Shown here one piece after another: positions 1-8,842 of a stretch of DNA of 64,000 bases. Under the pieces are notes generated by a model. It ran no database searches. It worked only from the letters and a program-made list of their open reading frames with translations, and was not told the origin of the DNA. The stretch is from NCBI RefSeq assembly GCF_009696615.1, contig NZ_VULO01000005.1, positions 62,001 to 126,000 on the forward strand. The letters run 5' to 3'. This DNA comes from Scrofimicrobium canadense (GTDB lineage: Bacteria; Actinomycetota; Actinomycetes; Actinomycetales; Actinomycetaceae). Position numbers and translations under genes: made by a program. Numbering within the stretch: the first letter of the stretch is position 1; the number at the start of each line of letters is the position of its first letter.

Positions 1-146
1 GCGAACCCGGTGCCGTTGATGTTGACCGAATGACCCGCATGTACGGGCTGGTCGCAGGGGAACTGATGTGGACAACAGACCTCACCGTGGGAGACGCGGA
101 ACCAGAGGTTGAGCTCACCGGACGATTGATGCGCGTCAATGACTGA
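1..146 (+). CDS. Nitrobindin-like (FABP/DUF1794) heme-binding protein, C-terminal part
   Basis: The window opens inside this gene; the reading frame has codons from position 3 and the last 47 residues are visible before TGA at 144-146. The stretch RMYGLVAGELMWTTDL followed by a closing LxxRLMRV matches the end of the actinobacterial FABP/nitrobindin-like beta-barrel family, whose members often precede ygfZ. The stop overlaps the next start by 8 bases, so the two genes are probably translationally coupled. Family assignment rests on a short piece and on synteny. Confidence 0.6.
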   Translation, partial: EPGAVDVDRMTRMYGLVAGELMWTTDLTVGDAEPEVELTGRLMRVND

Positions 147-1137
147 ATACCCAGAAGGCCTCCACTACGGGGACCCCTTCAAAGAACAAGAACTGTACGA
201 GGCCGGTACCGGCCTCCACCCCATACATGGCTACGGCGTGGTCACTGTTAGCGGACCTGATCGTCTCTCGTGGCTCACCACCCTGTCCACCAAAGTGGTG
301 GCAACTGACACCGAACTACTGTTGTTGGATGCCAACGGCCGTATAGAACACGCAGCAGGGGTCGTTGACGATGGTGAAACCACATGGCTACTCACAACCG
401 GAGACCCCGCCTCGCTCACAGAATTCTTAGAATCTATGAAATTCATGCTGCGGGTAGAAGTAGCAGACCGCACCGGCGACTTTGACGCGTACTCGACTGT
501 TGCTGAATCCGCGGTAACACCAGGTGCCACCATCGTATGGAACGACCCTTGGCCTGGAGAAGGAGCCCGCTACTTCCAAGGAACGCACCCCGGCGCTGAC
601 CTGAATCGGCGCGTCTACCTGGTCCCGGCAGGCGAAGAATTTGCACCTAAACGGCCCCGCGTGGGAGAGCTTGCCGCCGAGGCAACACGGATCGCTGCGT
701 GGCGTCCCCTCATGCGTAGCGACGTTGACCCGCGGGCAATGCCTGCAGAACTGGACTGGATTCGCAGCGCAGTCGACCTAGAAAAGGGCTGCTACAAGGG
801 ACAGGAATCTATCGCCCGCATCGTCAACCTGGGTAAACCACCCCGCAGATTCACCTTCTTACAGTTGGACGGCTCAACAGAATCAATACCCGCCCCAGGT
901 GATGCCATCGAACTTGATGGCCGTCAGGTGGGGATTATCACCTCGCCTGCCAGACACTACGAAATGGGGCCAATAGCATTGGGGTTACTCAAACGGAACC
1001 TGGATCCTGCTGCGGCACTGCGCACCGGCGACATTGCGATAGCCCAGGAACTGATAGTGCCAGTTGAGGGGCGCAGTGACCATTCACCAAAAGAGCGCCC
1101 CGGGGCGGGCCTGCGAGTATTGAGGCGGCCAGAATGA
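139..1137 (+). CDS. ygfZ: YgfZ/GcvT-fold folate-binding protein
   Basis: A 332-residue protein of the YgfZ family, tetrahydrofolate-binding GcvT-like proteins that support assembly or repair of certain iron-sulfur enzymes. The diagnostic K-G-C-Y-K-G-Q-E motif with the conserved cysteine is at residues 216-223. Length fits the family. The start at 139 overlaps the upstream nitrobindin-like gene by 8 bases, and the stop overlaps the dtd start in an ATGA arrangement (1134-1137), so nitrobindin-like gene, ygfZ and dtd probably form one transcript. The gene name follows the E. coli homologue; the exact client enzymes here are unknown. Confidence 0.9.
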   Translation: MTEYPEGLHYGDPFKEQELYEAGTGLHPIHGYGVVTVSGPDRLSWLTTLSTKVVATDTELLLLDANGRIEHAAGVVDDGETTWLLTTGDPASLTEFLESMKFMLRVEVADRTGDFDAYSTVAESAVTPGATIVWNDPWPGEGARYFQGTHPGADLNRRVYLVPAGEEFAPKRPRVGELAAEATRIAAWRPLMRSDVDPRAMPAELDWIRSAVDLEKGCYKGQESIARIVNLGKPPRRFTFLQLDGSTESIPAPGDAIELDGRQVGIITSPARHYEMGPIALGLLKRNLDPAAALRTGDIAIAQELIVPVEGRSDHSPKERPGAGLRVLRRPE

Positions 1138-1559
1138 TTGCAGTATTGCAACGCGCTAACGGCGCATCAGTGAGCGTGGATGGATCCGTGGTCGGTGAGT
1201 TCAGTGGGGAAGGAATCGTGGCGTTAGTTGGTGTCAAACGCGGAGATGACAAAGCTGCTGCCGACCTGATTGCCCGCAAAATAGCGGACTTGCGTATCCT
1301 GGATGGTGAAGTATCTGCGCTCGATGCGTCGGCGCCAGTGATGGTGATTTCACAGTTCACGCTCTATGGCTCCACGAAAAAGGGCCGCAGACCCTCATGG
1401 GTGGATGCGGCACCCGGTGAGGAAGCAGAACCACTGATCAACCGGGTCATTGACGGGTTGCGACAGCGCGGCTTGCAGGTGGAGACCGGAGTATTTGGAG
1501 CAATGATGGACGTTTCGCTAACAAATTCGGGACCTTTTACCGTTCTGGTAGAGGCGTAA
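1134..1559 (+). CDS. dtd: D-aminoacyl-tRNA deacylase
   Basis: A 141-residue cytoplasmic enzyme that hydrolyses D-amino acids (and glycine mischarged on tRNA-Ala) from tRNA. The family motif S-Q-F-T-L-Y-G is at residues 73-79, followed by KKGRRPSW, and the C-terminal N-x-G-P-x-T motif is at 131-136; together these form the cross-subunit active site of the homodimer. The full length equals the usual family size. It overlaps ygfZ by 4 bases (ATGA). No terminator was recognised in the 82 bases before clpC. Confidence 0.93.
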   Translation: MIAVLQRANGASVSVDGSVVGEFSGEGIVALVGVKRGDDKAAADLIARKIADLRILDGEVSALDASAPVMVISQFTLYGSTKKGRRPSWVDAAPGEEAEPLINRVIDGLRQRGLQVETGVFGAMMDVSLTNSGPFTVLVEA

Positions 1560-1641
1560 CGCCCACGCCGGTAGCGAAACAGCCAGCGCGAAAGGGGCAA
1601 GTCCCTCTAGGCTTGCAGCAGTATCAATGAGAGGGTGAAAT

Positions 1642-4101
1642 ATGTTTGAGCGGTTTACCGACCGTGCTCGGCGCGTTGTCGTGCTGGCGCAGGAAGAAGC
1701 GCGTCGACTCAAGCACAACTACATTGGGACCGAGCACCTTCTGCTGGGCCTGATCCATGAGGGGGATGGCGTGGCCGCTAAGGCCATGGAGATGGTTGGC
1801 ATCAAGCTAGACGCTGCGCGTGCCGCGGTCATTGAATTGATTGGCGAGGGTGAAAAGCCGGTAGAAGGGCACATTCCCTTCACGCCGCGGGCTAAGCGGG
1901 TCTTCGAGTTGTCGATGCGTGAAGCACTACAGTTGGGGCACAACTACATTGGGACCGAGCACCTGTTGCTGGGGTTGTTGAAGGAAGGCGAAGGCGTCGC
2001 CGCCCAAGTCCTCCACAAGTTAGGTGCCGACCAGGCACAAATCCGCCAGGCTGTTTTGCAACTGCTGCAGGGACATCAAGGAGAAGGCCGTGAAGCGGTT
2101 GGCACCGGCGGAGCCCCCATGCGGGACCGTGAGCGGGGAAACTCCGCTCTGCTGGAACAGTTTGGGCGCAACCTCACCCAGATGGCCCGCGAGGGCAAAC
2201 TGGACCCAGTCATCGGCCGTAAGACTGAGATGGAACGCGTCATGCAGGTTCTCTCACGTCGCACCAAAAACAACCCGGTGCTAATCGGTGAACCTGGCGT
2301 TGGTAAAACGGCTGTTGTTGAGGGATTGGCGCAGGCCATTGTTCACGGCGACGTTCCAGAGACCATCAAGGGCAAGCAAATCTACACCCTTGACATGGGG
2401 TCGCTGGTGGCAGGTAGCCGGTACCGTGGTGATTTTGAAGAGCGCCTCAAGAAGGTACTCAAGGAAATCAAGACTCGCGGTGACATCATCGTCTTCATCG
2501 ACGAGATTCACACGCTGGTGGGAGCGGGAGCTGCCGAAGGGTCGATCGACGCAGCGCAGATGCTCAAACCTATGCTGGCTCGCGGTGAACTGCAAACCAT
2601 TGGTGCCACCACCTTGGATGAGTACCGCAAGCATATTGAGAAGGACGCCGCGCTAGAGCGACGTTTCCAGCCAGTCAAGGTTGAAGAACCTAGCGTTGAA
2701 GAGACCGTGGGGATTCTCAAGGGTCTGCGTGACCGCTACGAGGCACACCACCGTGTCATCATCACGGATGAAGCTATCGACGCCTCGGCCAATCTAGCTG
2801 ACCGGTACATTTCTGACCGTTTCCTTCCGGACAAGGCTATTGACCTGATGGACGAGGCGGGCGCCAGGCTGCGTATTCGCCGCATGACCGCCCCCCCAGA
2901 GCTGCGCAAATTGGATGAGAAGATTGCGGACGTCAAGCGTCAAAAAGAAGCGGCCATTGACGGGCAGGATTTCGAGAAGGCCGCCAGTCTTCGTGACGAA
3001 GAACAGAAGCTCTCTGCTGAACGGCAGGAAAAGGAAAGCAGCTGGCGCGGCGAAGACACCGGTGAGATGGGCGAGGTCACCGAAGAGGAAATCGCACAAG
3101 TACTTGCGATGTCCACAGGTATCCCCGTTTTCAAACTGACAGCTACGGAAACCTCGAAGCTGTTGGCCATGGAAGATGAGCTGCACAAGCGGGTCATCGG
3201 TCAGGATGAAGCCGTCAAGGCTTTGTCGCAGTCGATTCGCCGCACGCGTTCTGGCCTCAAAGACCCGAAGCGCCCTGGCGGTTCGTTCATTTTCGCTGGC
3301 CCCACGGGTGTCGGTAAGACTGAGCTGGCCAAATCGCTGGCTGAGTTCCTCTTTGGGGATGAAGACGCACTGATCCAGCTGGACATGTCTGAGTTCTCTG
3401 AGAAGCACACTGCTTCACGGCTCTTTGGTGCACCTCCCGGGTACGTCGGCTACGACGAAGGCGGTCAGCTGACCGAAAAGGTTCGCCGTCGTCCCTTCTC
3501 CGTGGTGCTTTTTGACGAGGTTGAAAAGGCCCACCCGGATATCTTCAACTCGCTGTTGCAGATTCTGGAAGAAGGACGCCTCACAGATTCGCAAGGCCGG
3601 ATGGTTGACTTCAAGAACACGGTCATTCTCATGACCACCAACCTGGGTACGCGCGACATCAACAAGGGTGTCCTCACCGGCTTCCAAAGCACGGAGAACC
3701 TGACTCAGGATTACGGTCGCATGAGGGCCAAGGTGAATGAGGAACTGCGTCAGCATTTCCGCCCGGAGTTCCTCAACCGTGTCGATGAGATCGTGGTCTT
3801 CCCACCGCTCACCAAGGATGACATCAAGCAGATTGTTGACTTGATGACTGCACGTTTGGATAAGCGCATGCAAGATCAGGATATGCGTTTGCAACTTACC
3901 GATGAGGCGCGTGAACTCTTGGCTGAGCGTGGCTTTGACCCGGTTCTGGGGGCTAGGCCGCTGCGCCGCGTCATCCAGCGGGACATTGAAGATTCCATCT
4001 CTGAGCGGATCCTCTTCGGCGATATCAAGCCCGGCGACCTGGTGACTGTCGGGGTGAAGGAAGAGGACGGCCAGAAAGAATTTTCTTTCAACGGCTCCTA
4101 A
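1642..4101 (+). CDS. clpC: ATP-dependent Clp protease ATPase subunit ClpC
   Basis: An 819-residue Hsp100 unfoldase that feeds substrates to ClpP in the cytoplasm. Two Clp-N repeats occupy about residues 1-145. The first AAA+ domain has Walker A GEPGVGKT at 216-223, a UVR/middle-domain segment lies around 425-465, and the second AAA+ domain has Walker A GPTGVGKT at 553-560 with the FDEVEKAH Walker B following. Size and order are those of actinobacterial ClpC1. The start is preceded by a GAGAGGGTG ribosome-binding site. It stands alone between dtd and a convergent kinase gene. I looked for HAIR- or CIRCE-type heat-shock sites upstream and saw none. Confidence 0.97.
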   Translation: MFERFTDRARRVVVLAQEEARRLKHNYIGTEHLLLGLIHEGDGVAAKAMEMVGIKLDAARAAVIELIGEGEKPVEGHIPFTPRAKRVFELSMREALQLGHNYIGTEHLLLGLLKEGEGVAAQVLHKLGADQAQIRQAVLQLLQGHQGEGREAVGTGGAPMRDRERGNSALLEQFGRNLTQMAREGKLDPVIGRKTEMERVMQVLSRRTKNNPVLIGEPGVGKTAVVEGLAQAIVHGDVPETIKGKQIYTLDMGSLVAGSRYRGDFEERLKKVLKEIKTRGDIIVFIDEIHTLVGAGAAEGSIDAAQMLKPMLARGELQTIGATTLDEYRKHIEKDAALERRFQPVKVEEPSVEETVGILKGLRDRYEAHHRVIITDEAIDASANLADRYISDRFLPDKAIDLMDEAGARLRIRRMTAPPELRKLDEKIADVKRQKEAAIDGQDFEKAASLRDEEQKLSAERQEKESSWRGEDTGEMGEVTEEEIAQVLAMSTGIPVFKLTATETSKLLAMEDELHKRVIGQDEAVKALSQSIRRTRSGLKDPKRPGGSFIFAGPTGVGKTELAKSLAEFLFGDEDALIQLDMSEFSEKHTASRLFGAPPGYVGYDEGGQLTEKVRRRPFSVVLFDEVEKAHPDIFNSLLQILEEGRLTDSQGRMVDFKNTVILMTTNLGTRDINKGVLTGFQSTENLTQDYGRMRAKVNEELRQHFRPEFLNRVDEIVVFPPLTKDDIKQIVDLMTARLDKRMQDQDMRLQLTDEARELLAERGFDPVLGARPLRRVIQRDIEDSISERILFGDIKPGDLVTVGVKEEDGQKEFSFNGS

Positions 4102-4230
4102 TGCACATTACAGAGTTATAAAACTGAACCAAGGTTCGGATAGCCCTCGGGGTTTGGGATTATCTACAGGGGTTTTGCTACTAGGTGGCGAGACTCTAGG
4201 AGATCATCCATTCCCTGGGGGGGTATCTGT

Positions 4231-5211
4231 CTATTTGGTGTCTCCGGAGGCTGTGCGCAAAACAGAATAGGACTCGGAGGCGCCGGGAACCTCGACTGTC
4301 ATAGCAGCATGGTATGAGGCAGCCTGAGCCGCCTCGACCAGATCTTTACCCTGACACAATCCTGCGGCAAGCACACCAACAAAAGCATCACCCGCACCTG
4401 TCGAATCGACGGGGTGATCGATGGGGGTTGCTTCGATTCGGGTCAGCTGGATTGACCCCTCATCTAAGCGGCAGGCCACAACCGATCCCATCGACCCGAG
4501 AGTGACGATAGCCGACGGACTCGTGGCTAGCAGATTCTCTGCCGCAATCTCCGCGTCCTCCCAGCTTTCCGGTGCATCGGCATCCAGTAGGATTCCGGCT
4601 TCATATTCGTTGACAATCAGCGGATCAGCGTAGGTCAAAAGGGCAGGTTCCTCCCGAGTGACGGGGGCCAGATTCAGCACGGTTCTGCCGCCGCGTTCAT
4701 AAGTGAGTTCCGCGGCCCAAAGCGAACTAGCTGGGGGAATCTCACCCTGTAACACTGTGACACAGCCGGTGAGATCATCAAGCTCGGTGAACGCCTGCTC
4801 CACATGTTCAGAGGTTACATCAGCGTTGGCGGCAGGTACAACGATGATGCTGTTCATGCCGGTTGTATCGACAGAAATGTGTGCAGTTCCCGTTGCTGAC
4901 TGGTCTGAGCGAAGCAGGTGCTCAATGTTCACGCCGTATTCTGTGAGCCGCGTGGACAACTGGTCTCCCGCGTTATCCGAGCCCACCGAACCTATGAAAT
5001 GCACGAGTGGGTAGACTGCGCCGGCTGCGCAGGCTTGGTTGAGTCCCTTGCCTCCTGGCAAATACAGCACCTCTGTTCCCAGCAGCGTCTCGCCGGGGGC
5101 CGGAATCCGCTCAGCATGGGCAACGATGTCCAGGTTGGCTGATCCGACGACTAAGAGTGTGGCATCACCATGTTCACGCGATCGACTAGGTCCTACCGTA
5201 GGGGGGAGCAT
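4231..5211 (-). CDS. PfkB-family carbohydrate kinase (ribokinase-like)
   Basis: A sugar kinase of the ribokinase/PfkB family. The N-terminal LVVGSANLDIVAHAERIPAPG and the C-terminal D-S-T-G-A-G-D-A-F motif, which holds the catalytic aspartate and anion hole, are both present. A longer frame runs up to 5262, but the ATG at 5211 is preferred because AAAGAGG stands 6-7 bases before it; this gives 326 residues. The substrate cannot be read from sequence; ribose, another pentose or a modified sugar are all possible, and the ABC sugar cluster that starts 2.2 kb away may be related. The leader contains a 12-bp inverted repeat (see 5238-5268). The gene converges on clpC. Confidence 0.85.
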   Translation of the reverse strand: MLPPTVGPSRSREHGDATLLVVGSANLDIVAHAERIPAPGETLLGTEVLYLPGGKGLNQACAAGAVYPLVHFIGSVGSDNAGDQLSTRLTEYGVNIEHLLRSDQSATGTAHISVDTTGMNSIIVVPAANADVTSEHVEQAFTELDDLTGCVTVLQGEIPPASSLWAAELTYERGGRTVLNLAPVTREEPALLTYADPLIVNEYEAGILLDADAPESWEDAEIAAENLLATSPSAIVTLGSMGSVVACRLDEGSIQLTRIEATPIDHPVDSTGAGDAFVGVLAAGLCQGKDLVEAAQAASYHAAMTVEVPGASESYSVLRTASGDTK

Positions 5212-5237
5212 GAAAGCCTCTTTTTCAATTGGGGAGT

Positions 5238-5268
5238 AGCCGGTTGGTTCTGGGGAAACCAACCGGCT
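5238..5268 (-). promoter_or_regulatory. Inverted repeat in the leader of the PfkB kinase gene
   Basis: Perfect 12-bp arms AGCCGGTTGGTT (5238-5249) and AACCAACCGGCT (5257-5268) flank a 7-base spacer. On the minus strand a TATTAT-like -10 (about 5271-5276) lies just upstream, and the kinase start is 27 bases downstream. The position suits a repressor operator overlapping the transcription start, or a leader hairpin. Which regulator binds is unknown. Confidence 0.6.
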
Positions 5269-5484
5269 CTATAATAAGGCGAAATCTAGGGGTGGTTGTG
5301 GCAGTTTGCGCTCAACTTGAAATGACTACGTGGTGGGAGGCGTCAGCCATCGCGTTGGTTACATGTACTTTCGTTTGTGTGGGGAAGGCGTCCATTGTGT
5401 GTATCGCTGATTGAGTAAAGCCCAGGTGCCACTTAGGGAGCAGAATACAGTCGTCTTATGGCGCGCCCTTATGGCTGTTGAGCG

Positions 5485-6399
5485 TCAGTTTTGTGTCCAG
5501 GAGTGGGACGAGGGTTCCCAATGCTTGCCTGTTGCCATACCGTCGAATGCGGGGTTGAGCAGCGCGGTGACAAGCTCCGTAGCGGCGACGAATGTGAGCG
5601 TATCACCGCATGCAGGCACTTGGCGCGCCGCTGCTGAATAGAGCCGATCCCAGTGCCGCGGTGGTGCAAAGTGTGCCGAGCCAGGGAGCCTGCGATGCGC
5701 CCATTCGGAGTTGATCGCCTTGATGAGGTCAGTCCCGCTGACATACTGCGTGCGCGCGAACACGACAAGATCAACGAGATCGCGGACTCGGCTCGAGGGC
5801 TGACTACCGGCTGCGCCATAGGTGCTCTGAGTTGCGCAAAGCTTGTCAGCGATGTGATCGACCACAGGATAGAGACGCACACGGGTCGGCGCGATGGTAG
5901 ATATCAGGCCGGGCCGCGTCTGCACATCAGGCTTGGTCGTCATTAGAGAACCCGTGACCATATCAACGCTGAAGTGATCGCGACGCTTGACTCCGCAATA
6001 CGCATCTATCGACACTTTGTATCCATCGACATCGGGTTGCATCACTCTTCCAGATGCCATGTGAGTGCCGGTGATTACGAATCGAAAATGATCTTCGAGA
6101 TCGATCTCAACGGCCTTATGAAGGCGGGCAACAGCTGCATCAAGGTTATCCAGTTTGGCGAGTAGATCTATATCTTTGGTCGTACGTGCGTCATGCACAC
6201 GCGTGAGCGCAGCGTTGCCGCACTTTAGCACCCACTCGTCGCCGGGAAGTGCGAACACGCGCGCCAGGAACCGATCAACAACGAATCTCCTGAGCAGCGT
6301 ACCTGACGTTACTCCGAAGGTTTGGGCATCGGTCTTTGCGTGAGCCGTAGCTGCTGCCCAGAGCGCGTTACCGTCCTTGTATGGGAGTTCATCGGTCAT
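5485..6399 (-). CDS. AbiEii-type nucleotidyltransferase toxin (type IV TA / abortive infection)
   Basis: A 304-residue nucleotidyltransferase of the AbiEii/AbiGii family, toxins that in characterised systems modify tRNA acceptor ends and stop growth. Core residues visible: LKCGNAAL at 58-65 (families usually show LKGG, so a cysteine replaces the first glycine), T-K-D-I-D-L-L with both catalytic aspartates at 76-78, and a later DHIADKLCA helix typical of the group. The start overlaps the end of the AbiEi-like gene upstream by 11 bases, the usual antitoxin-toxin order. The partner gene is broken, so this may be an orphan toxin or an inactivated remnant. Confidence 0.8.
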   Translation of the reverse strand: MTDELPYKDGNALWAAATAHAKTDAQTFGVTSGTLLRRFVVDRFLARVFALPGDEWVLKCGNAALTRVHDARTTKDIDLLAKLDNLDAAVARLHKAVEIDLEDHFRFVITGTHMASGRVMQPDVDGYKVSIDAYCGVKRRDHFSVDMVTGSLMTTKPDVQTRPGLISTIAPTRVRLYPVVDHIADKLCATQSTYGAAGSQPSSRVRDLVDLVVFARTQYVSGTDLIKAINSEWAHRRLPGSAHFAPPRHWDRLYSAAARQVPACGDTLTFVAATELVTALLNPAFDGMATGKHWEPSSHSWTQN

Positions 6400-7279
6400 G
6401 TTGATGGCTACCTCTTTCAGCAGATGCCGTCTTCAGTACTGGCGGCGAACACGAACCTGCTGGCACAGATCGGATGATATTGGGCAGCCATTCGGGAAAG
6501 CTCGTGTTTAGGGCTCTGCGGAATGCTTCGGTATCGACTGGGATCGAGAAGTTTGCCGCATTGATAATCGCCAGCACATCCAGCTTCGAGAGCGCGCCCT
6601 CGGGGACCAGGAGAGGTATGGCATCTTTCGCGAATGCCGCCATTGCCTCGAAGTCCAGCGACCCAAGTGCGTTTCTTGGGATATCGAGATTCGAGACAGT
6701 CTCGGTGAGCCCTTTGAGCGCACTGAGCTGCCCTGCTGTGACGAGAGCCTTCCCCAGGTCGCTATTTGTGAGATTCTCCGCCAGTGCCGCGGCGCTGAGA
6801 CCAACCAGATCCAGCAGGTGCTCCAGGAGTGCAGCACCGCTGGGCTGCCCATTTCTGCGTGCAAGGGGTTCCAGGGCTTCCACCATGTCTTGCCGCGATG
6901 TGAGATCCCGTCGAAGTGCGTCACCGGCGATTTCCGCAACATGTGAAGGATCGTGTTTGTCGCGGAGAAGGTCTGCAACGGTTCGGGCGGGTGTCGTCAC
7001 CGGTAGGCCCTCCACAATTGTCATCTCATCAGCGCCGAGTACTGTTCGATGCAGGCGAAGACCTCGACGGCTCTGCTTCCTGTCCGGTGTCGTAATTTCT
7101 GGCCTATCATCAAGGAGATCACCGAGTCTGTGAAGCTTCGCTGCCGACGTGTGTGAGAGGACCCCTGCTGAAAGAGGATTGGCGAGCCGCTGTTCGGCAA
7201 GTTCGGAGGGGTTGAGGGATAGCCACGCGGCGCGCAGTGGCGTGTACTCATGTAGATAGGTGTGACGCTCCGCCCAGCA
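6389..7279 (-). pseudogene. AbiEi-type antitoxin, N-terminally truncated
   Basis: The open part from the ATG at 7024 encodes 211 residues beginning TIVEGLPVTTPARTVADLL, the hallmark of the AbiEi antitoxin C-terminal region. The same frame stays open for 85 more codons upstream and still shows family sequence (HEYTPLRAAWLSLNPSELA, then GVLSHTSAAKLHRLGDLL), but it has no ATG, GTG or TTG and meets TAA at 7289-7291. The N-terminal winged-helix segment that should precede it is absent. A 55-nt palindromic repeat starts 36 bases beyond that stop. Either a short C-terminal protein is made from 7024 or the antitoxin is dead. Confidence 0.75.
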
Positions 7280-7326
7280 TTGTCGGTGTTACTCATGTGT
7301 TGTGGTGCTAGTTTGTCTTGGCTGCC

Positions 7327-7381
7327 GAGTGCGTGGTTTTGACGGCTTTCCTGCCCGAGATTTCGTCAAAAGCAAGCACTC
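7327..7381. repeat. 55-nt palindromic repeat, copy 1
   Basis: This copy starts GAGTGCGTGGTTTTGACGG and ends TTTCGTCAAAAGCAAGCACTC. Outer arms GAGTGC/GCACTC and inner arms TTTTGACG/CGTCAAAA form a long imperfect hairpin. It is aligned base for base in length with the copies at 14881, 32911 and 39945. Unlike those, it lies between divergently oriented genes, at the truncated 5' side of the AbiEi gene. Confidence 0.85.
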
Positions 7382-7472
7382 ATGCCCTTAGTGAGTTGGG
7401 GCCGATGGCGCCGAAGGCGCTTCACAGTGCGTAGGCTAGGTTCCATCGGTGCTGTGCGAAGGGAGCGAGTGT

Positions 7473-8621
7473 ATGACGGGGAAGTCCAGAGACCTCACCA
7501 AAGGCAACCGCCAAACGGTCCTTGGTTGTCTCTTGGATGGCCAGGCACTTTCGCGCATCGACATTGCAAAGATGACGGGTTTCTCACCGGCAACGGTCAA
7601 TCGCCTGACAGCAGCGCTGATGGCTTCTGGACTGGTTGAGGAGGTGGGGTCGGACATTAGCACGGGCGGACGGCCGTCCCTCCTCGTGAAATTCAACCCG
7701 CAAGCGCGTCAGATCTTGGCGGCAGACGTCACTCAGCACGGAATCGAATTGGCGGAAACGAGTCTTCTCGGAGATGTTCTATCCAAACGTTTTATCTCGA
7801 TCAAAGGTTTAGACGGCCCCGGAATCATGCAACAGTTTGTCCGTGCGATCGCTGAACAGTGTCAAGCGCACAAAGAGTCGCCGTATGTTGCTGTGGGGGT
7901 GTCCGTTCCGGGCCCGGTCACCTCGGACGGAATCGTCACCATTGCCCCGGCTGTCGACTGGTATGACGCGGACTTAGGCACTGCGTTGCGCCGAGAAGTT
8001 CCTATACTCTGCACCGTTGAGAACGACGTAAACCTCATCGCCTACGCTGAGTATCACCGCCAGTTTGCGGGGACAATTGATGCTTTGGTTGCGATAGGTG
8101 TCTATCAGGGGGTTGGTGCTGGAATTGTTGAGGGCGGTAGGCTTTGGCGTGGCAATGGCGGGGCTGCGGGACAGTTTGGCCGCATGTTGATGGATGTTGA
8201 GGGGCTGCGCAGTAATCGCAAGGGCTTTGGTCAGGTAGAGAGAAGGCTTGGGGCGGACGCGTTGCGTGAACGTGCCGTTGAAGCAGCTGTTGTCATTAGT
8301 GACGACGATTCGGCGGATGTCGTATTCAAACAAGTTCAAGAGGGCGACGCTAAAGCAACTCAGCTTTTCGCCGAGGCGATGGATGAGTACGCCTTCCAAC
8401 TAGCCAATCTGTCAGCGATTGTTGCCCCGGAAGTGATTGTCTTTGCGGGTCTTTTTGAAAAGTGGTCGCATCTTGTTATTCCTGAGCTAGAAACCCGCCT
8501 GGAGGGCAACGTTTTGCATCGTCCGACTCTTTTGGCGGCCACGCTCAAGGATGATGCCAAGCTGGTGGGGGCTGCCTTGTATGCATGTGACCGTCAAGGC
8601 GGAATCCTGTCCCTTGCATGA
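7473..8621 (+). CDS. ROK-family transcriptional regulator
   Basis: A 382-residue repressor-type ROK protein. The N-terminal winged helix-turn-helix is about residues 10-65 (LSRIDIAKMTGFSPATVNRL), followed by a ROK sugar-kinase fold with the GVGAGIVEGGRLWRGNGGAAGQ loop. The zinc-binding C-x-C-G-x-x-G-C segment seen in many ROK proteins is missing; the corresponding region has no cysteines, so kinase activity is unlikely. A frame extends to 7449, but AAGGGAG at 7459-7465 sets the start at 7473. It directly precedes the sugar ABC cluster on the same strand and is its most likely regulator, probably responding to the transported sugar or its phosphate. Confidence 0.85.
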   Translation: MTGKSRDLTKGNRQTVLGCLLDGQALSRIDIAKMTGFSPATVNRLTAALMASGLVEEVGSDISTGGRPSLLVKFNPQARQILAADVTQHGIELAETSLLGDVLSKRFISIKGLDGPGIMQQFVRAIAEQCQAHKESPYVAVGVSVPGPVTSDGIVTIAPAVDWYDADLGTALRREVPILCTVENDVNLIAYAEYHRQFAGTIDALVAIGVYQGVGAGIVEGGRLWRGNGGAAGQFGRMLMDVEGLRSNRKGFGQVERRLGADALRERAVEAAVVISDDDSADVVFKQVQEGDAKATQLFAEAMDEYAFQLANLSAIVAPEVIVFAGLFEKWSHLVIPELETRLEGNVLHRPTLLAATLKDDAKLVGAALYACDRQGGILSLA

Positions 8622-8741
8622 TCTTTGTCGGATGAGGAGCCGGTGTGCTTCTGCGCGCTATCCGGAGTTGTAGCCAAAACGTTATTTAGCATCTGAACAG
8701 CCTTAAGGCGGGTTTTGCGCGGTTTTTCTGCTGTGCGTGTA

Positions 8742-8770
8742 TTGTCTGGATTTCAATATGGTGCAAGAAT
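8742..8770 (+). promoter_or_regulatory. Predicted promoter of the sugar ABC operon
   Basis: A -35-like TTGTCT and a -10-like AAGAAT (8765-8770) are separated by 17 bases, each matching 4 of 6 consensus positions. The inverted repeat at 8777-8807 begins right after the -10, which is where a repressor operator would sit. Weak individually, but consistent in position. Confidence 0.4.
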
Positions 8771-8818
8771 AGTGCTACCCCTTATTTGCGGCCTAAAAAT
8801 AAGGGGTGTCTTGTACCA
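8758..8818 (+). promoter_or_regulatory. Nested inverted repeat upstream of the sugar-binding protein gene
   Basis: Inner arms ACCCCTTATTT (8777-8787) and AAATAAGGGGT (8797-8807) are a perfect 11-bp inverted repeat with a 9-base loop. Outer arms TGGTGCAAGA and TCTTGTACCA match at 9 of 10 positions. The structure lies between the predicted promoter and the start at 8843, suiting a ROK-type operator or a leader hairpin. Confidence 0.6.
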
Positions 8819-8842
8819 CCATAGGAATCGAGGAGGATCGTT

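Noticed and set aside
1560-1641. ClgR, HAIR or CIRCE site upstream of clpC
   Set aside because: The AGCG-rich stretch does not form a clear inverted repeat of any of these motifs.
4102-4230. Terminator hairpin between clpC and the kinase gene
   Set aside because: GAACC/GGTTC has a 2-base loop and no T-run; other pairings are short.
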